Shown in pieces: positions 41,393 through 54,366 of a stretch of 64,000 bases of DNA; position 1 is the stretch's first letter; each line of letters begins with the position of its first letter. The notes beneath the pieces were generated by a model, which worked only from the letters and a program-made list of their open reading frames with translations, was not told the DNA's origin and made no database searches. The position numbers and the translations under genes are program-made. Source of the stretch: Saururus chinensis (taxonomy: Eukaryota > Streptophyta > Magnoliopsida > Piperales > Saururaceae). Where the stretch lies: the NCBI GenBank assembly GCA_035235625.1, contig CP141140.1, forward strand, positions 40,729,351-40,793,350. Direction: 5' to 3'.

Positions 41393-43338
41393 GACCTTGA
41401 ACTAGTAATTTTATGATAGCATGTTTTGATTGTATAGTAGCATGTTAAGAGTTGATAATTTAATGCTTTGCTTCATAAATGCTGATGAAATGAACATGTT
41501 TTATGTATGTGAATTATGCATATGTTAGTGAAGACTAAGGGTATGGTAGTAAGTTGTTATGAATTATATGTATGTGATCAGAGCTTGTGATGGATCTTCG
41601 TTGCAGGCTGGTGGTGTGTGTGGTTGACGGACATGAGTACGGGCATTTGATTGTAAGTTGTTGAAGGCATATTTCAAGGATTATGATGTGGAAATAACAA
41701 CTATATGCCGAGCGAGGGAAGACTTATGAATGACGGGCAAAGGTTGGACTTATGAGATTGGATGATCGGTGTGGATTGAGTCGGAGAGTATGTTGGAGTA
41801 ACAAGCAAGAGACTTAGGGGATATAAGAATTTTGAAGACTTAAGATTTAGAGCACCTTTGGGGGACTAAGTTAGTAAGAGATAACAACATAATTGTATAT
41901 GCATAATGCAAGTAACATGAATTGTAATGAAAGAATAATGAGTAAGGAATTAGTAAGGGTTAGATGATAGGACTTAGGTCTAAAGGATTTCATTTGAGGA
42001 GTTTAAGTAAGACGTTTTGGTTTTAAGGCAAATGGTGCAGGTTGTAAGGTTGTAAGTATATAATGGTAAGCGTATGCTGACATGGAATTCGAGTTTGACA
42101 AGTAAGGCTATGAAGAGATCTGTAAGACTGTAAGGGTAAGAGTGAGTTCTAAGTACAATTGGATGAATTAAGTTGAAGTATGTTACCCTTGCAGACTAAG
42201 GCTTTAGAACCGGTGTAGTTCAAGCTTGGTTGACTGAAGAATGTAAGACAGAAGTAGTTCCTAACATAATTGTACATGCATAAGTTACCTAATATGAACT
42301 TGAATGGTAAGTAAACCTAATTTGATAATGTGGTAAGTTTGAGACTAAGAGTTTTGATGGATTAAGTTCTGTTTTTGAGCTAGTCGATAAGTAATCGATT
42401 GAGCGTCTTTCTTAGTCTAGCCATGGTGTTATCCTGCAAGATTTAGTCTTGGTGCTATATTTTGGCCCAGACGTTTGATGCTCTATTGAGAGCACTGTAA
42501 GTTTCCTCCATGTGTATGATAGTAAGAGTAAGTTATATGTATCAGAGTTTGAGTAAGCAGTATGTGTAAGATTCAGTGTAAGTGTGAGCTTCAAAGGAAG
42601 ATGGTAAGAGTACATTTTTTAGTAAGAATAAGATTGTATGAGTGAGGTCGTACAAGTAAGTTCATATAGATAAGGTCGTACGAGTATGTGTATGTTGTAA
42701 GTGTAAGCATTCAACTGTATGAATAAGTTGGTAAGACTCTAATTCAAAGTGTAAGTGTAAGTATAAGAGTATGTTATAAAAGTATGTGTGAGATCAGCTA
42801 GTGCAACAGTATGAGTGTAAGACACTTTATTTATGTTACTAAGTATGAAAATACTCACTTACCCTATTTTTAGCCCCTTCATTTAGAGGCTTTTGCAGGT
42901 CGATCGATAGCTTTTTAGACTGGACTATTCCTTGTGGTGGATAATTTCCCTCGACCTTGAGTGCAGCGGACTCGTACTGAGGTTATGGGAAGTTTAGCAC
43001 CACGATCTCATGTATTGTTTAAGGTGAGTATTACATATATCATTCTTCTAGACTTGTGCATATATGTATGAATCAAAACACTGACTATTGAAGAAGTTGT
43101 ACTCAAAAAGACCTAGGATGTGTTTATTTTTAAATTTCATGGCCATGGCAGGTTTCATTTTTATGTTTTTGTTTTGAGACACACCTAAGAATGTTGATTT
43201 TGTGATAAGATGAATTAATTTATGAAAATTGATTTCACATGTTTTGAATTTTGTTAGTTCTTTTGATTCACATCCTTATTTTGAAACAAATTTTTCGTAA
43301 AATTTTAAGGTAAATGTATGGAAAAACTTTGGGCATGA
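41393..43338 (+). mobile_element. Degenerate plus-strand gypsy LTR
   Basis: The stretch ends TTTGGGCATGACA at 43,338, a common 3' end of plant gypsy LTRs. It carries the CTCACTTACCCTATTTTTAG...TTGCAGG texture seen in their LTRs near 42,855-42,900. No primer site follows, so it is a solo LTR or a truncated element. It abuts the minus-strand integrase fragment, suggesting insertion into it. The left end is not defined. Confidence 0.45.
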
Positions 43339-44630
43339 CACCCGCTCACCCTATTTTGGTTTGTGTCAAATTTCTTATATGTGCATTTACTCTCTCTTCG
43401 CTATCTCTCTTCTCTCTCTCTTCATTTTCTTTCTCCTCTCTTGTTTATATCCCCTCTCTCTCCTCACTTCTCTCTTATGTCTTTCTCTCTGTCTTTGTCT
43501 ATTCATTCTCCTCTCCCTCCCTCTCCTGTCCTCTCTGTTCTCTTTCTCTTCTCTCCCCTCCCACCTCTCTCTCTTCTTTCTCTCTCTTATATATGCATGT
43601 TGCATGAGCTTGAACTCTAAGGAGTGGAGAGAAAGTAATGGATTTTAATTTAATTTTTTTGTATTTATTTATTATATATTAAAATAATAAATATTTAAAT
43701 AAAATAAAATATATTTGAGAAGCTTTTTAAGTTATGTGTTTTGAATATTTATTATATATTCAAATAATAAATATAAAATAAAATAATAAAAAAAATTGAA
43801 TTTTTTTAGAACCATTTGTGATATTTATTATAAAGCTTCACAAATAAAATAATTTTTTTAAAATTAGAACTATAAAAAAGAATAACAAATAAAAACTAAG
43901 GGACAACTCTTGCTAAGACGAAGGGGTTATCCATATTTACCAATAGGTCAAAAATAAAATTATATTATACATAATAGTAAAATTTTACTATTATCCACTA
44001 GCGAGAATAGTAAAATATGGATAACCAATGAGCCTTAGTGAGAGATTGAGTTGTATAGCTTCACATTTATGATCAACATAGGGGTTTTGGGAGGTCCTTG
44101 GGCTATCTTACTAGTCACGATTGGCTTCATGAGAGAATTCAGTAAGCAGATAATAGTAAAATTATATTGTTGTGCACAATATAATTTTATTGTAGACCTA
44201 TTGGTAAATTAATTAGGTTATTTGTCCTTATTGGAAAGAATCCCATAAAATAAATTTGTTTTTAAGACTGTGTGACATTTTTTTATATGTGTCACAAATT
44301 GTACTACTATTTACGACGAATTTTAAAAAGCGTTGCTAATAGTCTTACGCTTTTTTTCAAAAAAATCTTATTTTATTTGCTACATTTTTTATAAGCATTG
44401 CAAATAGTATCACAATTTGCGATGCATTTAAAAAAGCATCGTAAGTGGTTCTAAATTTGTAATTTTTTTAAAACTTATTTTATTTTAAAAACATTGATGC
44501 TTTTAAAAAAATGTAGCATATAGCCATTTTTCTTGCGATGCTTTTTTATGTGTCGTAAATAGTAGTTTTCAGCAACTCTTTGTATTGTGTTACTAATTAG
44601 TATTACTAATAATCATTTTTGTTGCAGTAA
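43339..44630 (+). mobile_element. CACTA-like terminal fragment with CT-rich block
   Basis: A CT-rich stretch (43,385-43,590) leads into AT-rich sequence and then repeated GCGATGC / GCGTTGC motifs in palindromic settings (44,315-44,560). It ends AATCATTTTTGTTGCAGTAA, a diverged form of the TTGTTGTAGTG end seen at 61,135. The order (GA/CT block, AT block, GCGACGC hairpins, terminus) is the same as in the larger CACTA element at 55.6-61.1 kb. No transposase is present. Confidence 0.55.
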
Positions 44631-46490
44631 TAAATTGCCTAGTATATGGTAAGTAAGACAAATGAGAACGCCCCTATCTTTGGTAAGTAAGACAAGCGAG
44701 AGCCCTTTATCATGGAGGCCGTGAAACTCTAGTACTGGTTGGAATAGGTTGCCTATTAGAAATGTTCATTAGTTCTTCTATAAAAAGCAACTAGAGATCT
44801 TTAAAGAAAAAACTCGCATATGCTCTGATGAGCAAGCTTTTTCTGACGTGAGGTCTAAAGAGTCTGTTAAATACTTATAAAGTCCATGTGATTTAAATTT
44901 TTAGACAAATTTACCCTCTTATCCTATTCTTTCCTTCTTGCTTACGTTTCCTCTTCTTCGTTCTACCTTCATCCTTAGACTCCAGATCCTTAGTCTTTGC
45001 TCCCTTTCTTCCTTAGTCCATATCACTCCTCCATGCTTCTGGCCTCTTGCTCCCTCCCCCATCCACGGCATCTTCAATGCCTCCTCCACAATGCCTTTTT
45101 TAATTGAACATGAGCCCCTTAGCCGCCTTCACCACTCTTTCATCCTTGACAAGCGCCTCCTCCCCAACGACAACCTAGCCATCGCCGTCACCACAAATGA
45201 TGTTAACATCAGCCATACTACCCCTACTGGAGCCAGCTTCTGGCCCCTCCCTATCTGCCTTGACTTCAGCCATATCTAGATCTTCACTGCGCCGCCACTT
45301 GCAGTAGCATCCACACCACCCTGCCTCCTCTGTCTCCCTCTTCATCTATAGCAGCTCCGGTTCCTCCTCCATCTCTCCCTCCTCCCTTGACTACAAGCCC
45401 TTCATCCCTGCCTCTGCCTCCCCTCTCATCCTTGCCTAACGCCTCCCCCCCAACGACGACCTCGTTATCACCGTCACCAGCAAGGACCTCTCTTAATAAA
45501 CATAGTAACTTTATTCTCTTTGTATTTAACAAAAATACTAAATATTTACTCATTTTATATAACAAAAAGAGTAAATTGCTCTCTTTGTATATAACAAAGT
45601 GAGTAAATATTTACGATTTCACCTCCATGATATGGTTCATAAGCTTCTCCCTGTTCCCTATGCTTGCAAATGATCAGATTGAATTCACTCTTCCCTAATT
45701 AGGTTTCTTCCATTGGAAATGGACAATCGCATCAAAGATCGAACTTTTTAAAAATCTGAAAATTGACTCAAGGGTTTGCATTTGAAACTTCTTCGAATGG
45801 GATCACACCCGATTGGGAGGGGGACGAAGGAAATAGGAACCGGGGGAGCGAAGAAGAGGATGTTACGAAGGGAGTTTCCAATCTTCAATTAAAGTGTTTG
45901 TGGCTTATGATGGGTAGAGCCGCTCATAGTAGGGTGGAGCCATCGAAGTTGGGCGAATATTCACGGAACTGGAAGAGTGGCACAGCTGGGTGGTGGCAAG
46001 CGGAGAAGGACGGATCTAGATGGAGGCAATCGAAACATGGTGGTTCTGGACAGAGCAAGCATATCTAGACGAAGCTCAATGGAAACAAGCAGAGCAAGCA
46101 GATCTGGATGGTGAGGAGGGTATTTTGTACGAATACAAATTTTAGAGTTAATGTCAGATTAATAAAAAAAATTGTAGTTAGATCCTAAAGCCCCATTTTT
46201 AAATTGTTTGGTCTAGCCGAGTTATGAGGAATAATCTTTATGGCTGTTATCTGTTAAAGGAGGAGGATGCTGTGACCAATAATTTTTAGAAAAGACTTTT
46301 CCAGACTGGTTTTCTATGACCAACTTCATAACCAGCCCACGTTGGGCTCCAGGCATAAAAACCGGTTACACTAGACGCTCCCTAATCTTTTGAGCTGTGA
46401 GGGGAAGAGGATGCAAAGAGCAGCAGACCCTTTTTAGAGCTGTCACCTTTTGACCCTAATCCATTCTTGGGAAACCCATGAGAATAACCC
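44631..46490. other. Spacer with no recognised gene
   Basis: A CT- and CCG-rich patch (44,930-45,480) is open on both strands and reads as low-complexity proline/serine/leucine sequence. Nothing else was recognised. It may be internal sequence of a decayed transposon. Confidence 0.4.
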
Positions 46491-46496
46491 TCTTTT

Positions 46497-46785
46497 AGAG
46501 TAAAAAAATCAAATTATAAACCTGATGTATAATCATTCTGTGCAAATATTACTATTGTCATAAAACAGAAACAAAGTGTAAAAATGTACACTGCAAATAT
46601 TTCTTTTATACAAATAACTAATTCAGAAGCATAGAGTAAATTTATACTCTATAATAAGTAAATCACTAGCCTAAAATAAAAAAAATCAAATTATAAACCT
46701 AAAGTATAGTCATATTTGTAAATATACTATTATTAGAAACCACAAACAAAGTATAAAATGACAATCTACACTTAAGGTATATGTG
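46497..46785 (+). repeat. Diverged tandem duplication, period about 175 bp
   Basis: AAAATCAAATTATAAACCT starts both copies (about 46,506 and 46,684). Each continues with GTATANTCAT, an ACTATT string and AACAAAGTATAAAA or close variants. It lies just upstream of the second copia-type LTR. Confidence 0.7.
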
Positions 46786-46900
46786 CTAATTAACTCCAAA
46801 ATATCTATAGCAGGTTCAAGTGGTGCGAAAGAACTGGGATAAGAGTGATGAGCCGATGCCCGTCTTGTTATCTGCCATGAACCTTCTATTCAAAAGGACT

Positions 46901-47530
46901 TGTTGAACCATGGTATGGGCTCAAGCCCATTCGGTCTACTTTGTTCACTGTTTGGGTGAGCTGGTACAGGCCACATGGTCTAAAGATAGTGGGGGCGGGT
47001 GCACCTACCCCACATGAAACATTGTGGCATGAATTTAATTGGGGCCCACATCCATCACACATGAACAATAGGCAAGTGACTAGGGTGTGCATATTCACAT
47101 TATGGGGCTCGACTCATGAATTAGTGTTATTGGTCGAACCCGTGGTTAGCAATGGGTTGACCTTATTACGAGCTTGGTTGTGTGTAGGGGGTCCAGGCCT
47201 CTGTGGGCTCTAAGAAACACATCCTACTCCCATTGTGTCAGGCCTTATTTCCTGGTTATTCTAGTGCATTAGGCTATTTTCTTATGTATTAGCTTAATAT
47301 TTTCTTATGTAATGGGATGATAAATTGTCATTGGACCACCTAGTGGCCCCGGGATAGCCTGGCCCACTAGCTGGTGTGACTCCCTAGGAGAGTGGTTCAT
47401 CTCTCTATATGGGTCGATCCTTCCTCTTTGTTTTGGTTATGCAATTGAATATTTAGAACTTCTTCCCTTTCTTCTTCTTCTCTTCCCTTTCACTGTGTGA
47501 GTGTTCAAGGTATCGTTTGTGCCCACAACA
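46901..47530 (+). mobile_element. Second copia-type LTR, related to the 28.2-kb LTR
   Basis: Starts TGTTGAACCATGGTATGGGC and matches the 28,156 LTR over its first roughly 340 bp (shared GGGGGTCCAGGCCTCTG near 47,186). The second half does not align. The last CA (47,529-47,530) lies about 10 bp before the CT-rich array. No primer site or target duplication was seen, so it is a solo or truncated LTR of a sister subfamily. Confidence 0.75.
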
Positions 47531-47539
47531 GGCACAACA

Positions 47540-47546
47540 CGCTCGT

Positions 47547-47579
<33 letters not shown>

Positions 47580-50025
47580 AGGATGTGCGCTCTCTCTTAA
47601 GCGCTACTCTATCTCGAGCGCATGCTCTCTCTTGAGCGTGTGCTCTCTTTTGAGCGCATGCTCTCTCTAGAGTGCGAGTGCTCTATCTCTTCCCAAGGGC
47701 ACACATGCTCAAACTCTCTCCCTCACTTGGCCGAGCGTTCTCTCTATATCTCGCGTGCTCTCTCAAGTGCAAGGGATCTCTCTCAAGCGTGCATCCTCTC
47801 TCTGGAGCATGTCCGCTCTCTCTCTAGTGCGCGCTCTCTCTCACTCGAGCACTCATGCTCTCACTCTCTCTCCCTCTCAAGTTCTCGTGCTCACTCTTGA
47901 GCGCTCATGCTCCCTCTCTTGAGCGCACATGTTCTCTCTTGAGGATACGTGCTCTCTCTCAAGAGCGTGCTCTCTCTAAAGTGTGTACTCTCTCTCAAGA
48001 GCGTGCTCTCTCTCAAGCGCGTGCTCTCTCTCAAGCGCATGCTCTCTCTAGAGTGCAAGTGCTCTATCTCCTCCCAAGGGCGCACATGCTCAAACTCTCT
48101 CCCTCACTCGGCCGAGCGTTCTCTCTATAGCTCGCGTGCTCTCTCAAGTGCAAGGGATCTCTCTCGAGTGTGCATCTTCTCTCTAGAGCATGTCCGCTCT
48201 CTCTCTCTAGTGCGCGCTCTCTCTCACTCGAGCACTTGTGCTCTCACTCTCTCTCACTCTCACTCTCAAGCGCTTGTGCTCACTCTCGAGCGCTCATGCT
48301 CCCTCTCTCGAGCGCACATGTTCTCTCTTGAGGATACGTGCTCTCTCAAGAGAGCGTGCTCTCTCAAGAGAGCGTGCTCTCTCTAAAGTGCGTGTGCTCT
48401 CTCTCAAGCACGTGTGTTCTCTCTCAACCAGTCGTACTCATTCTCCCTCAAGCGTTCGTTCTAGCTCTCTCGAGCACTCATGCTTTCTCTCGAGCATGTG
48501 CTCTCTCTATCAAGCACGTGCTCTTTCTCTTGGGTGCGCGCGCACACTCAAGAGAACATGTACTCTTTCTCGAGCGCTTGTGCTCTCTCTCTCTCAAGTG
48601 GTCATGCTCTCTCTAGAGTGAACATACTCTCTTGATCGCGCGTACTCAATCCGAGCGCTCGTGCTCTCTCTCTCTTGACTGCTTGTGCTCTCTCTCTCTC
48701 AAACTGGTGATCTCTCTCCCTCGAGCGCGTGCTCTTTCTGTTGAGCACGCATACTCTATTTCAAGCACTCGTTCTCTCCATCTTGAGCGCTCATGCTCTC
48801 TCTCTCGAGTGCGTGCTCTTTCTCTTGAGCACGTGTGCTCTCTCTAAAGCGCGCATGCTCTCTCTAGAGCATAGGTGCCCTCTCTAGAACGCGCATACTC
48901 TCTCTCGAGCACTCATGCTCTCTCTCTCTCTCTCGAGCATGTGCTCTCACAAGAACGTTCTCTCTCTCTCTTCCATGCCCTTTCTCTCAAGCATACGTGC
49001 TCTCTCTCTCTCTCATACTTGATATCTTGAGTGCTCGTTCTCTCTCTCTCTCGAGCGCTTGTGCTCTCTCACGAGAGCATGCTCTTTCTCTTGAGTGTGT
49101 GCGCTCTCTCTAGAGTGCACGTCCTCTCTCTCCCCCAAGGGCGCAAATGCTCTCAATCCCTCTCTCTCACTTGGGTGTGTGCTCTCTCTCACTTGAGCGC
49201 TCGTGCTCTCTCTCTTTCCCCTACAGAGCATGTGCTCTCTCTCTCTCTCATATGCTCTTGCTCAATCGCAAGGTTTTCATTCTCTCACTCAAACATGCAT
49301 GCTCTCTCTCTCTAGCGCGCATGCACTCTCTCGAATGTGTGTGTTCTCTCTCTCTCTCTCTTTCAAATGCTCGTGCTCTCACTCGAGCATGCATGCTCTT
49401 TTTCGCTATAGTATATGTGCTCTCTCTCTCGGGTGTGAGTGCTTTCTCTCGAGCGTGCATGCTCCCTCTCTCTCTCTCTCGTGTGTGTGTGTGTGTGTGC
49501 TCTCTCTATCTGTCTCTCAAGCACTTACGCTCTCTCTCAAGCACTCGGGCTCTCCCTCTTGAGAGTGTGTGCTCTCTCTCAAGAGTGCACGTGTGCTTTT
49601 GCTCTCTCTCGAGCACGCGTGCTCTCTCTCTCTCGATCTCTTACAAGAGCTCTCTCACTTGAGCGCATGCACTCTATCTTGAGCGATCGTGCTCTCTCTT
49701 TAGAGCTTGTGCTCTTTCTCTCTCTATCTCGGGTGCTAGTGCTCTCTCTCTCGCTAGTGTTCTATCTCGAGCGCGTACTCTCTCTCTCTCTCGAGCGGGT
49801 TCTCTCTTTAGAGTGTGCATAATCTCTCTCGAGCACATGTGTACTCTCTCCCCAAGGACACATGTACTCTCTCTCTCACACTCAAGGGTGCATGCTCTCT
49901 CTCAAGCGTGCCTGCTCTCTATCACTCCAACGCTCGTGCTCTCTCTCTCCCTACGAAGCATGTGCTCTCTCTCGAGTGCACGTGTTCTCACTCTCTCGCT
50001 CGAGAACGCGTGCTCTCTCTCTCTA
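47540..50025 (-). repeat. GA satellite, array 2 (inverted; CT on the plus strand)
   Basis: The unit is the reverse complement of array 1 (GTGCTCTCTCTCGAGCGC). A 381-bp block is repeated head to tail: AGTGCGAGTGCTCTATCTC at 47,671 and its copy at 48,052, both followed by a CCCAAGGGC...CTCAAACTCTC segment and a GGCCGAGCGTTC string. The same segment occurs once more in array 3. Open frames of Leu/Ser/Ala-rich sequence are artefacts. Confidence 0.93.
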
Positions 50026-50039
50026 GGTAAGATAATCAA

Positions 50040-50735
50040 TCATAGGCAAGATAATCAAATCAACATGCAACTCATTCAACATTAAGCTCATAAGCAAAAT
50101 GCAGAGAGGTAAAAGAGTGAGAAGGATCAACATCAAATAGCACCTTAACATAGTGAGAGGCAACGAGGATCATACCTTCCATTACGCCTAAGGAGTTAGC
50201 CGCCTCGTGCGCCGATATAGTGTACACTTTCTCCACCTTAGCTGGACCCTTTTGTTTAGCATCCTGCTGCCTGGTAGGTGGTCTCGCCAGTCGCTTAGCT
50301 TGAGGTGCTCGTGGCTGCCAAGAACTAGAGTTAGGTGTCACCAGAGAACGCCTCTGAGCATTGTTAGCCCACTTAGGACACTCGTTAGCATAGTGTCCGT
50401 TCTGCCGGCATCCGAAGCAAGTCATTCTAGCACGGTGACTGCGGTGAACCGGCTGCATGTGGCAAGTATGCGTCGACTCAAGATCACCACAATGAAGCTC
50501 CTTACGTTGTGTCGGAGGGTCCTCCTGCCTAGTACGTTTAGGCTATCCCTTAACGAAGTGACACTCTTCTGAGCCCTCCTATGATACCATGGAAGTCTGA
50601 AGTACTCCCGTTACAGTCTGTATGACATGTGTCAACCCTTCAACGGCGGTTAACACATCGTCAACACTTAGATCTCTCACTGTGAGATCACCACTAGTGC
50701 CGATGTGATCCTGTCCAGCCATCTACACAACTACT
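50040..50735 (-). mobile_element. Fossil Ty3/gypsy gag-protease fragment
   Basis: On the minus strand a start near 50,722 is followed by a short gag-like stretch, a CCHC zinc knuckle (CFGCRQNGHYANEC, near 50,429-50,387) and the retropepsin region (about 50,150-50,075). Gag is far shorter than usual for the family and the rest of pol is absent, replaced downstream by the CT array. The element is broken. Confidence 0.85.
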
Positions 50736-50937
50736 GGACACTAAATCACAAGGCTTAAAAATTCTAACGACACAAGCAACCAAACAAAAAAACACACAAA
50801 CAAGCAAGCAAGCAACATTCAAGACAAACAACTAATGGAATTCACATCACTAGTTATGTCTAGACCTTGATCATCTCACAACCCTTTAACCCTTAAGACT
50901 TGTCACTCAATCCTTATTTACTCTTGGAAAAAGAGGT

Positions 50938-50949
50938 GCTCTGATACCA
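50938..50949 (-). promoter_or_regulatory. Gypsy primer binding site, tRNA-Met
   Basis: The reverse complement reads TGGTATCAGAGC, seven bases inside the LTR edge at 50,957. It fixes the minus orientation of this element. Confidence 0.9.
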
Positions 50950-50956
50950 AAAACTT

Positions 50957-53900
50957 TGTCACACCCCGGCACTGCCCGACCTGAGCCAAACCCGGTCTAA
51001 GGGTCGGTCAAGTGCACAAGGCAACGAAATTGAAAGCGATTAATGAATAGCGGAAGACTTAGCCCCTACTACAGGCGGTACAACTAGCGGAGTCACGCAC
51101 CACATAACATTTGAGCAAGAGTAATAAGGAAAAAAATAAAGAGGATAAAATAAATAACATAATCATCCTCATCACACACAAAACCCACATAAACATCTCA
51201 GAAGCCCATACATGGCTTAAAGTCTAAAATGGTCAGAGGCATCTAGCCACAACAAGTAAGCTCTAGTAACAAACATGATCCACCAAATAGAGTTCTCAAG
51301 GTCTAAAAAGATGAAAATAAGGAAATAAAATGCCATCAGGACATGGCGGAAACTAATCCCATGAGTGGTCATTTTGTTCCTCGTATAATGTATCCTGTGT
51401 GTCTGCACGTCATGCCACGTAGCCCCAAAACAAAATAAAATAAGGAAAGTGGGGTGAGTATAAAAATCAATAATGGTTTTAACACGACGGCAATAATGAA
51501 AAAAACATAACGACATGGCAATATAGCAATTCATATCCATAATTGACATAATATACCATTTTCTAATCATTCCCTAGCTACACCCTTATTTATCCATAAA
51601 CATCAGAGCTAGCATGCATATGACACACATATCAAAGTCAAGACATAAATGAATGAGTTATCACCTAACATCCATCCTGCATAAGTAATAGTTCACATTT
51701 AATCAAATCAAGCATGATAACACCATAAACCACATAAGAAGCATTTTTCATACACTTTCCAATCATGCAACCATATCATATAAACCTTCATAATAGTGTC
51801 TCACTCAGACGATTTTAGATCATGCATTCATATCACATAAACCTACATAATAGTGTCTCAATCACACACTTTCTGATCATGCATTCATATCACATAAACC
51901 TGCATAATAGTGTCTCAATCACACATTTTCTGATCATGCATTCATATCACATAAACTTGCATAATAGTGTCTCAATCACACAATTCAGATTATGTATTCT
52001 TATCACATCCTCATTCACCCTGCACGACAAACGTGTCAAACACATGATACACAATCATGCATAATAACTCCATATCACATGTGTCAAATTGTCTCTACAC
52101 AATCCATCCAAACTTGGGTATAACATTAAAAAATATACATGCATTAACACAAATGGTGAATGCCTCCATCAAGGAGAAAACACAATCATTTCCACAGAGG
52201 TTGAACGCAATTCGATTTCCTAACCAAAAATCTAGGGCATTGCCTGCTCTGGACACAGTCCGAATCCCTCATGGGAACTAAGATGTAGGGGTAGTCAGCC
52301 CCTCTGCTCACCAAGGACAATCCACATTGGAAGTCCAAATTCCCACATAGAGAACCTAGAGTAGGTCTGCTCGCCAAAGACAATTCTAGCCAAGAACGTC
52401 CAAATTCCCACATAGTTTTGATTAAGCCAACGATCGACTAATCCGGCATGCTATCTCACATCATTGCATACAATCGATTACTCATGACTAAACATCGGTA
52501 AAATCTCATTCATGAAGTCCATTCATGATGCGTGCAATATGATGCATACATGAGCATTCTCTACTTGAATTCCAACACATGGAATATGCTCCCATCACTC
52601 CCCTCATCCATCATAATCGAATCATAAATAACCATGATTTCATAGTAAATTTCCCACACATGTGTGTTCATGTATTTCCTAAGCACATGACCAATGCTTT
52701 GATATAAGCTCATAAGGCAATACACGCATGCTTAAACATATTTAAATCATGATTACCAATTGGAATCTAGGGTAAAATCTACCATAAAATCATAAATCCG
52801 TTCATGTGAAATCAAATACTTAACTACTACAAACATGATTAGTCTACACAGGAAGCTATAACATAATAACATCATTCACCCACAATCTATTCTCATTACA
52901 TGTTGACATATCTTATCATTTACCATGTAATATCCCTATTGGAAACATGCTCCAATCATAAGAATTCCATCATCCATAGATTCAAGATAATTCAAGGTTA
53001 ACATGTATAACTATCAACATATAATTTCACATAACAAGTGCATAAGAATAATTCATAAATCTCCATCATAAATTCTACACCCATCCAGTAGTTTAATTTT
53101 AGCATAAAATATTCCCCATAAACATTGCAAGCATAAATTATGAGGAAAACACCGAAATAAGCATCACAAACAAAAGGGGCCAAATCTGCTATGTAGCCAA
53201 TTGATCGGCCTAGAAGGCTCTTCAATCGGCTGGCCTTAAATTTAGTAACGTTTGTTGTGTGGCCGATCGATTGGCCTGGCAAGCCGCTCGAATGGCTAGA
53301 TCGATTAGCTTGTTGGCCATAACGATCGCCAACAAATAGTTCGAGCCTTCTTCTTCCTTATGAAATTCAAAACCAAAACACTATTGTTGAACCACAAAAC
53401 CTTCATCCCAAGACTCATACGCCATCAAAATTCAATCAAACATTCCAGAAAGTTAATTGAACCCATTCCAAGGTAACACCCTAAAAAATCAAAGCATGAG
53501 ATTAACATTCCATAAATCTACCATTAAAGCTCTAATCAATAAAACCATTTAAAGTAAAACCCATAAAAATCGAGATTTTCACCATAACAAGAATGATATT
53601 TGAAAACTCATTACCTCACCACTTGACTTGAATTGGATTAATCCTTCAATCACCTCCGAAACCTTCCAAAAGCAACATTTTTATATTAAAACGCACCTAA
53701 TCTCGATTTAGACTTAAAAATCATAAAGCAAACCCTAGATCTAGAGCTTAGGAGACATAAAAATAAAATTTTGAAGGATAGGGTTTGAAATAAGGAAGTA
53801 AAAAGTGATTTAATACTTTGAAATTAGATTAAATCAATGGAGGAAGATAGATTAAGAGATGATTAAGAAAAACCCTAATCATTAAGCATGGATTAGGGAA

Positions 53901-54364
53901 GAACATACATCTAATCACTTCCTCTTTCAGCCTAATTGGGGATTAGGCTCTAAATCTTCTAGCTTAGCCCTTTTCTAAATGGGAAAGCGTCGACCTCTTT
54001 CATTTTATAGGAAGGGTTGGGCTATACCTAACTAAAATTTGGGGTGGGAATAAAATCATTAACTAAAATTAAGAAATTTGTAATTTATCCTCTAATTAAG
54101 GCTAGAAAAATTTTAAATTTTTTTGTAATGACTTCCTTTGATGTCTCAGACATTTTGGACCAAAAACCCTAAATTTGATAGTAGGGCCAACATGGGGTCC
54201 CGCCAAACCCTAATTTTTGAAAAATATTCAAAATTTTCAAAAATTCCCAAATGGTTTACATTCACTTAAAACTCACAAATATGAAGTTATTTTTGTTTAA
54301 AACCTTCAAAAATTACATTTATTTCCAAAAATCATCAAAATTAATCACAAAACGGCTTAAACCA
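50957..54364 (-). mobile_element. 5' LTR of the minus-strand gypsy element (about 3.4 kb)
   Basis: The inner edge reads TGTCACACCCCGGCACTGCC on the plus strand, so the sense LTR ends in ...GGGGTGTGACA before the primer site. The outer edge is taken as the last CA before the CT array at 54,367; the exact end is uncertain. It contains GCCGATCGATTGGCC-type strings (53,262) and a 57-bp tandem repeat (own entry). No coding sequence. Confidence 0.7.
51765..51995 (-). repeat. 57-bp tandem repeat in the gypsy LTR, about 4 copies
   Basis: The unit TCATGCATTCATATCACATA plus the next 37 bases (ending in a CAATCACACA string) repeats with a diverged first copy and a decaying last copy. LTR-internal tandem repeats of this kind are common in plant gypsy elements. 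Confidence 0.9.
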
Positions 54365-54366
54365 TG

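Noticed and set aside
44938-45565. Open frames in the CT/CCG-rich patch
   Set aside because: Low complexity, open on both strands, no domain.
47622-50085. Leu/Ser/Ala-rich open frames in the CT array
   Set aside because: Same cause as for array 1, in inverted orientation.
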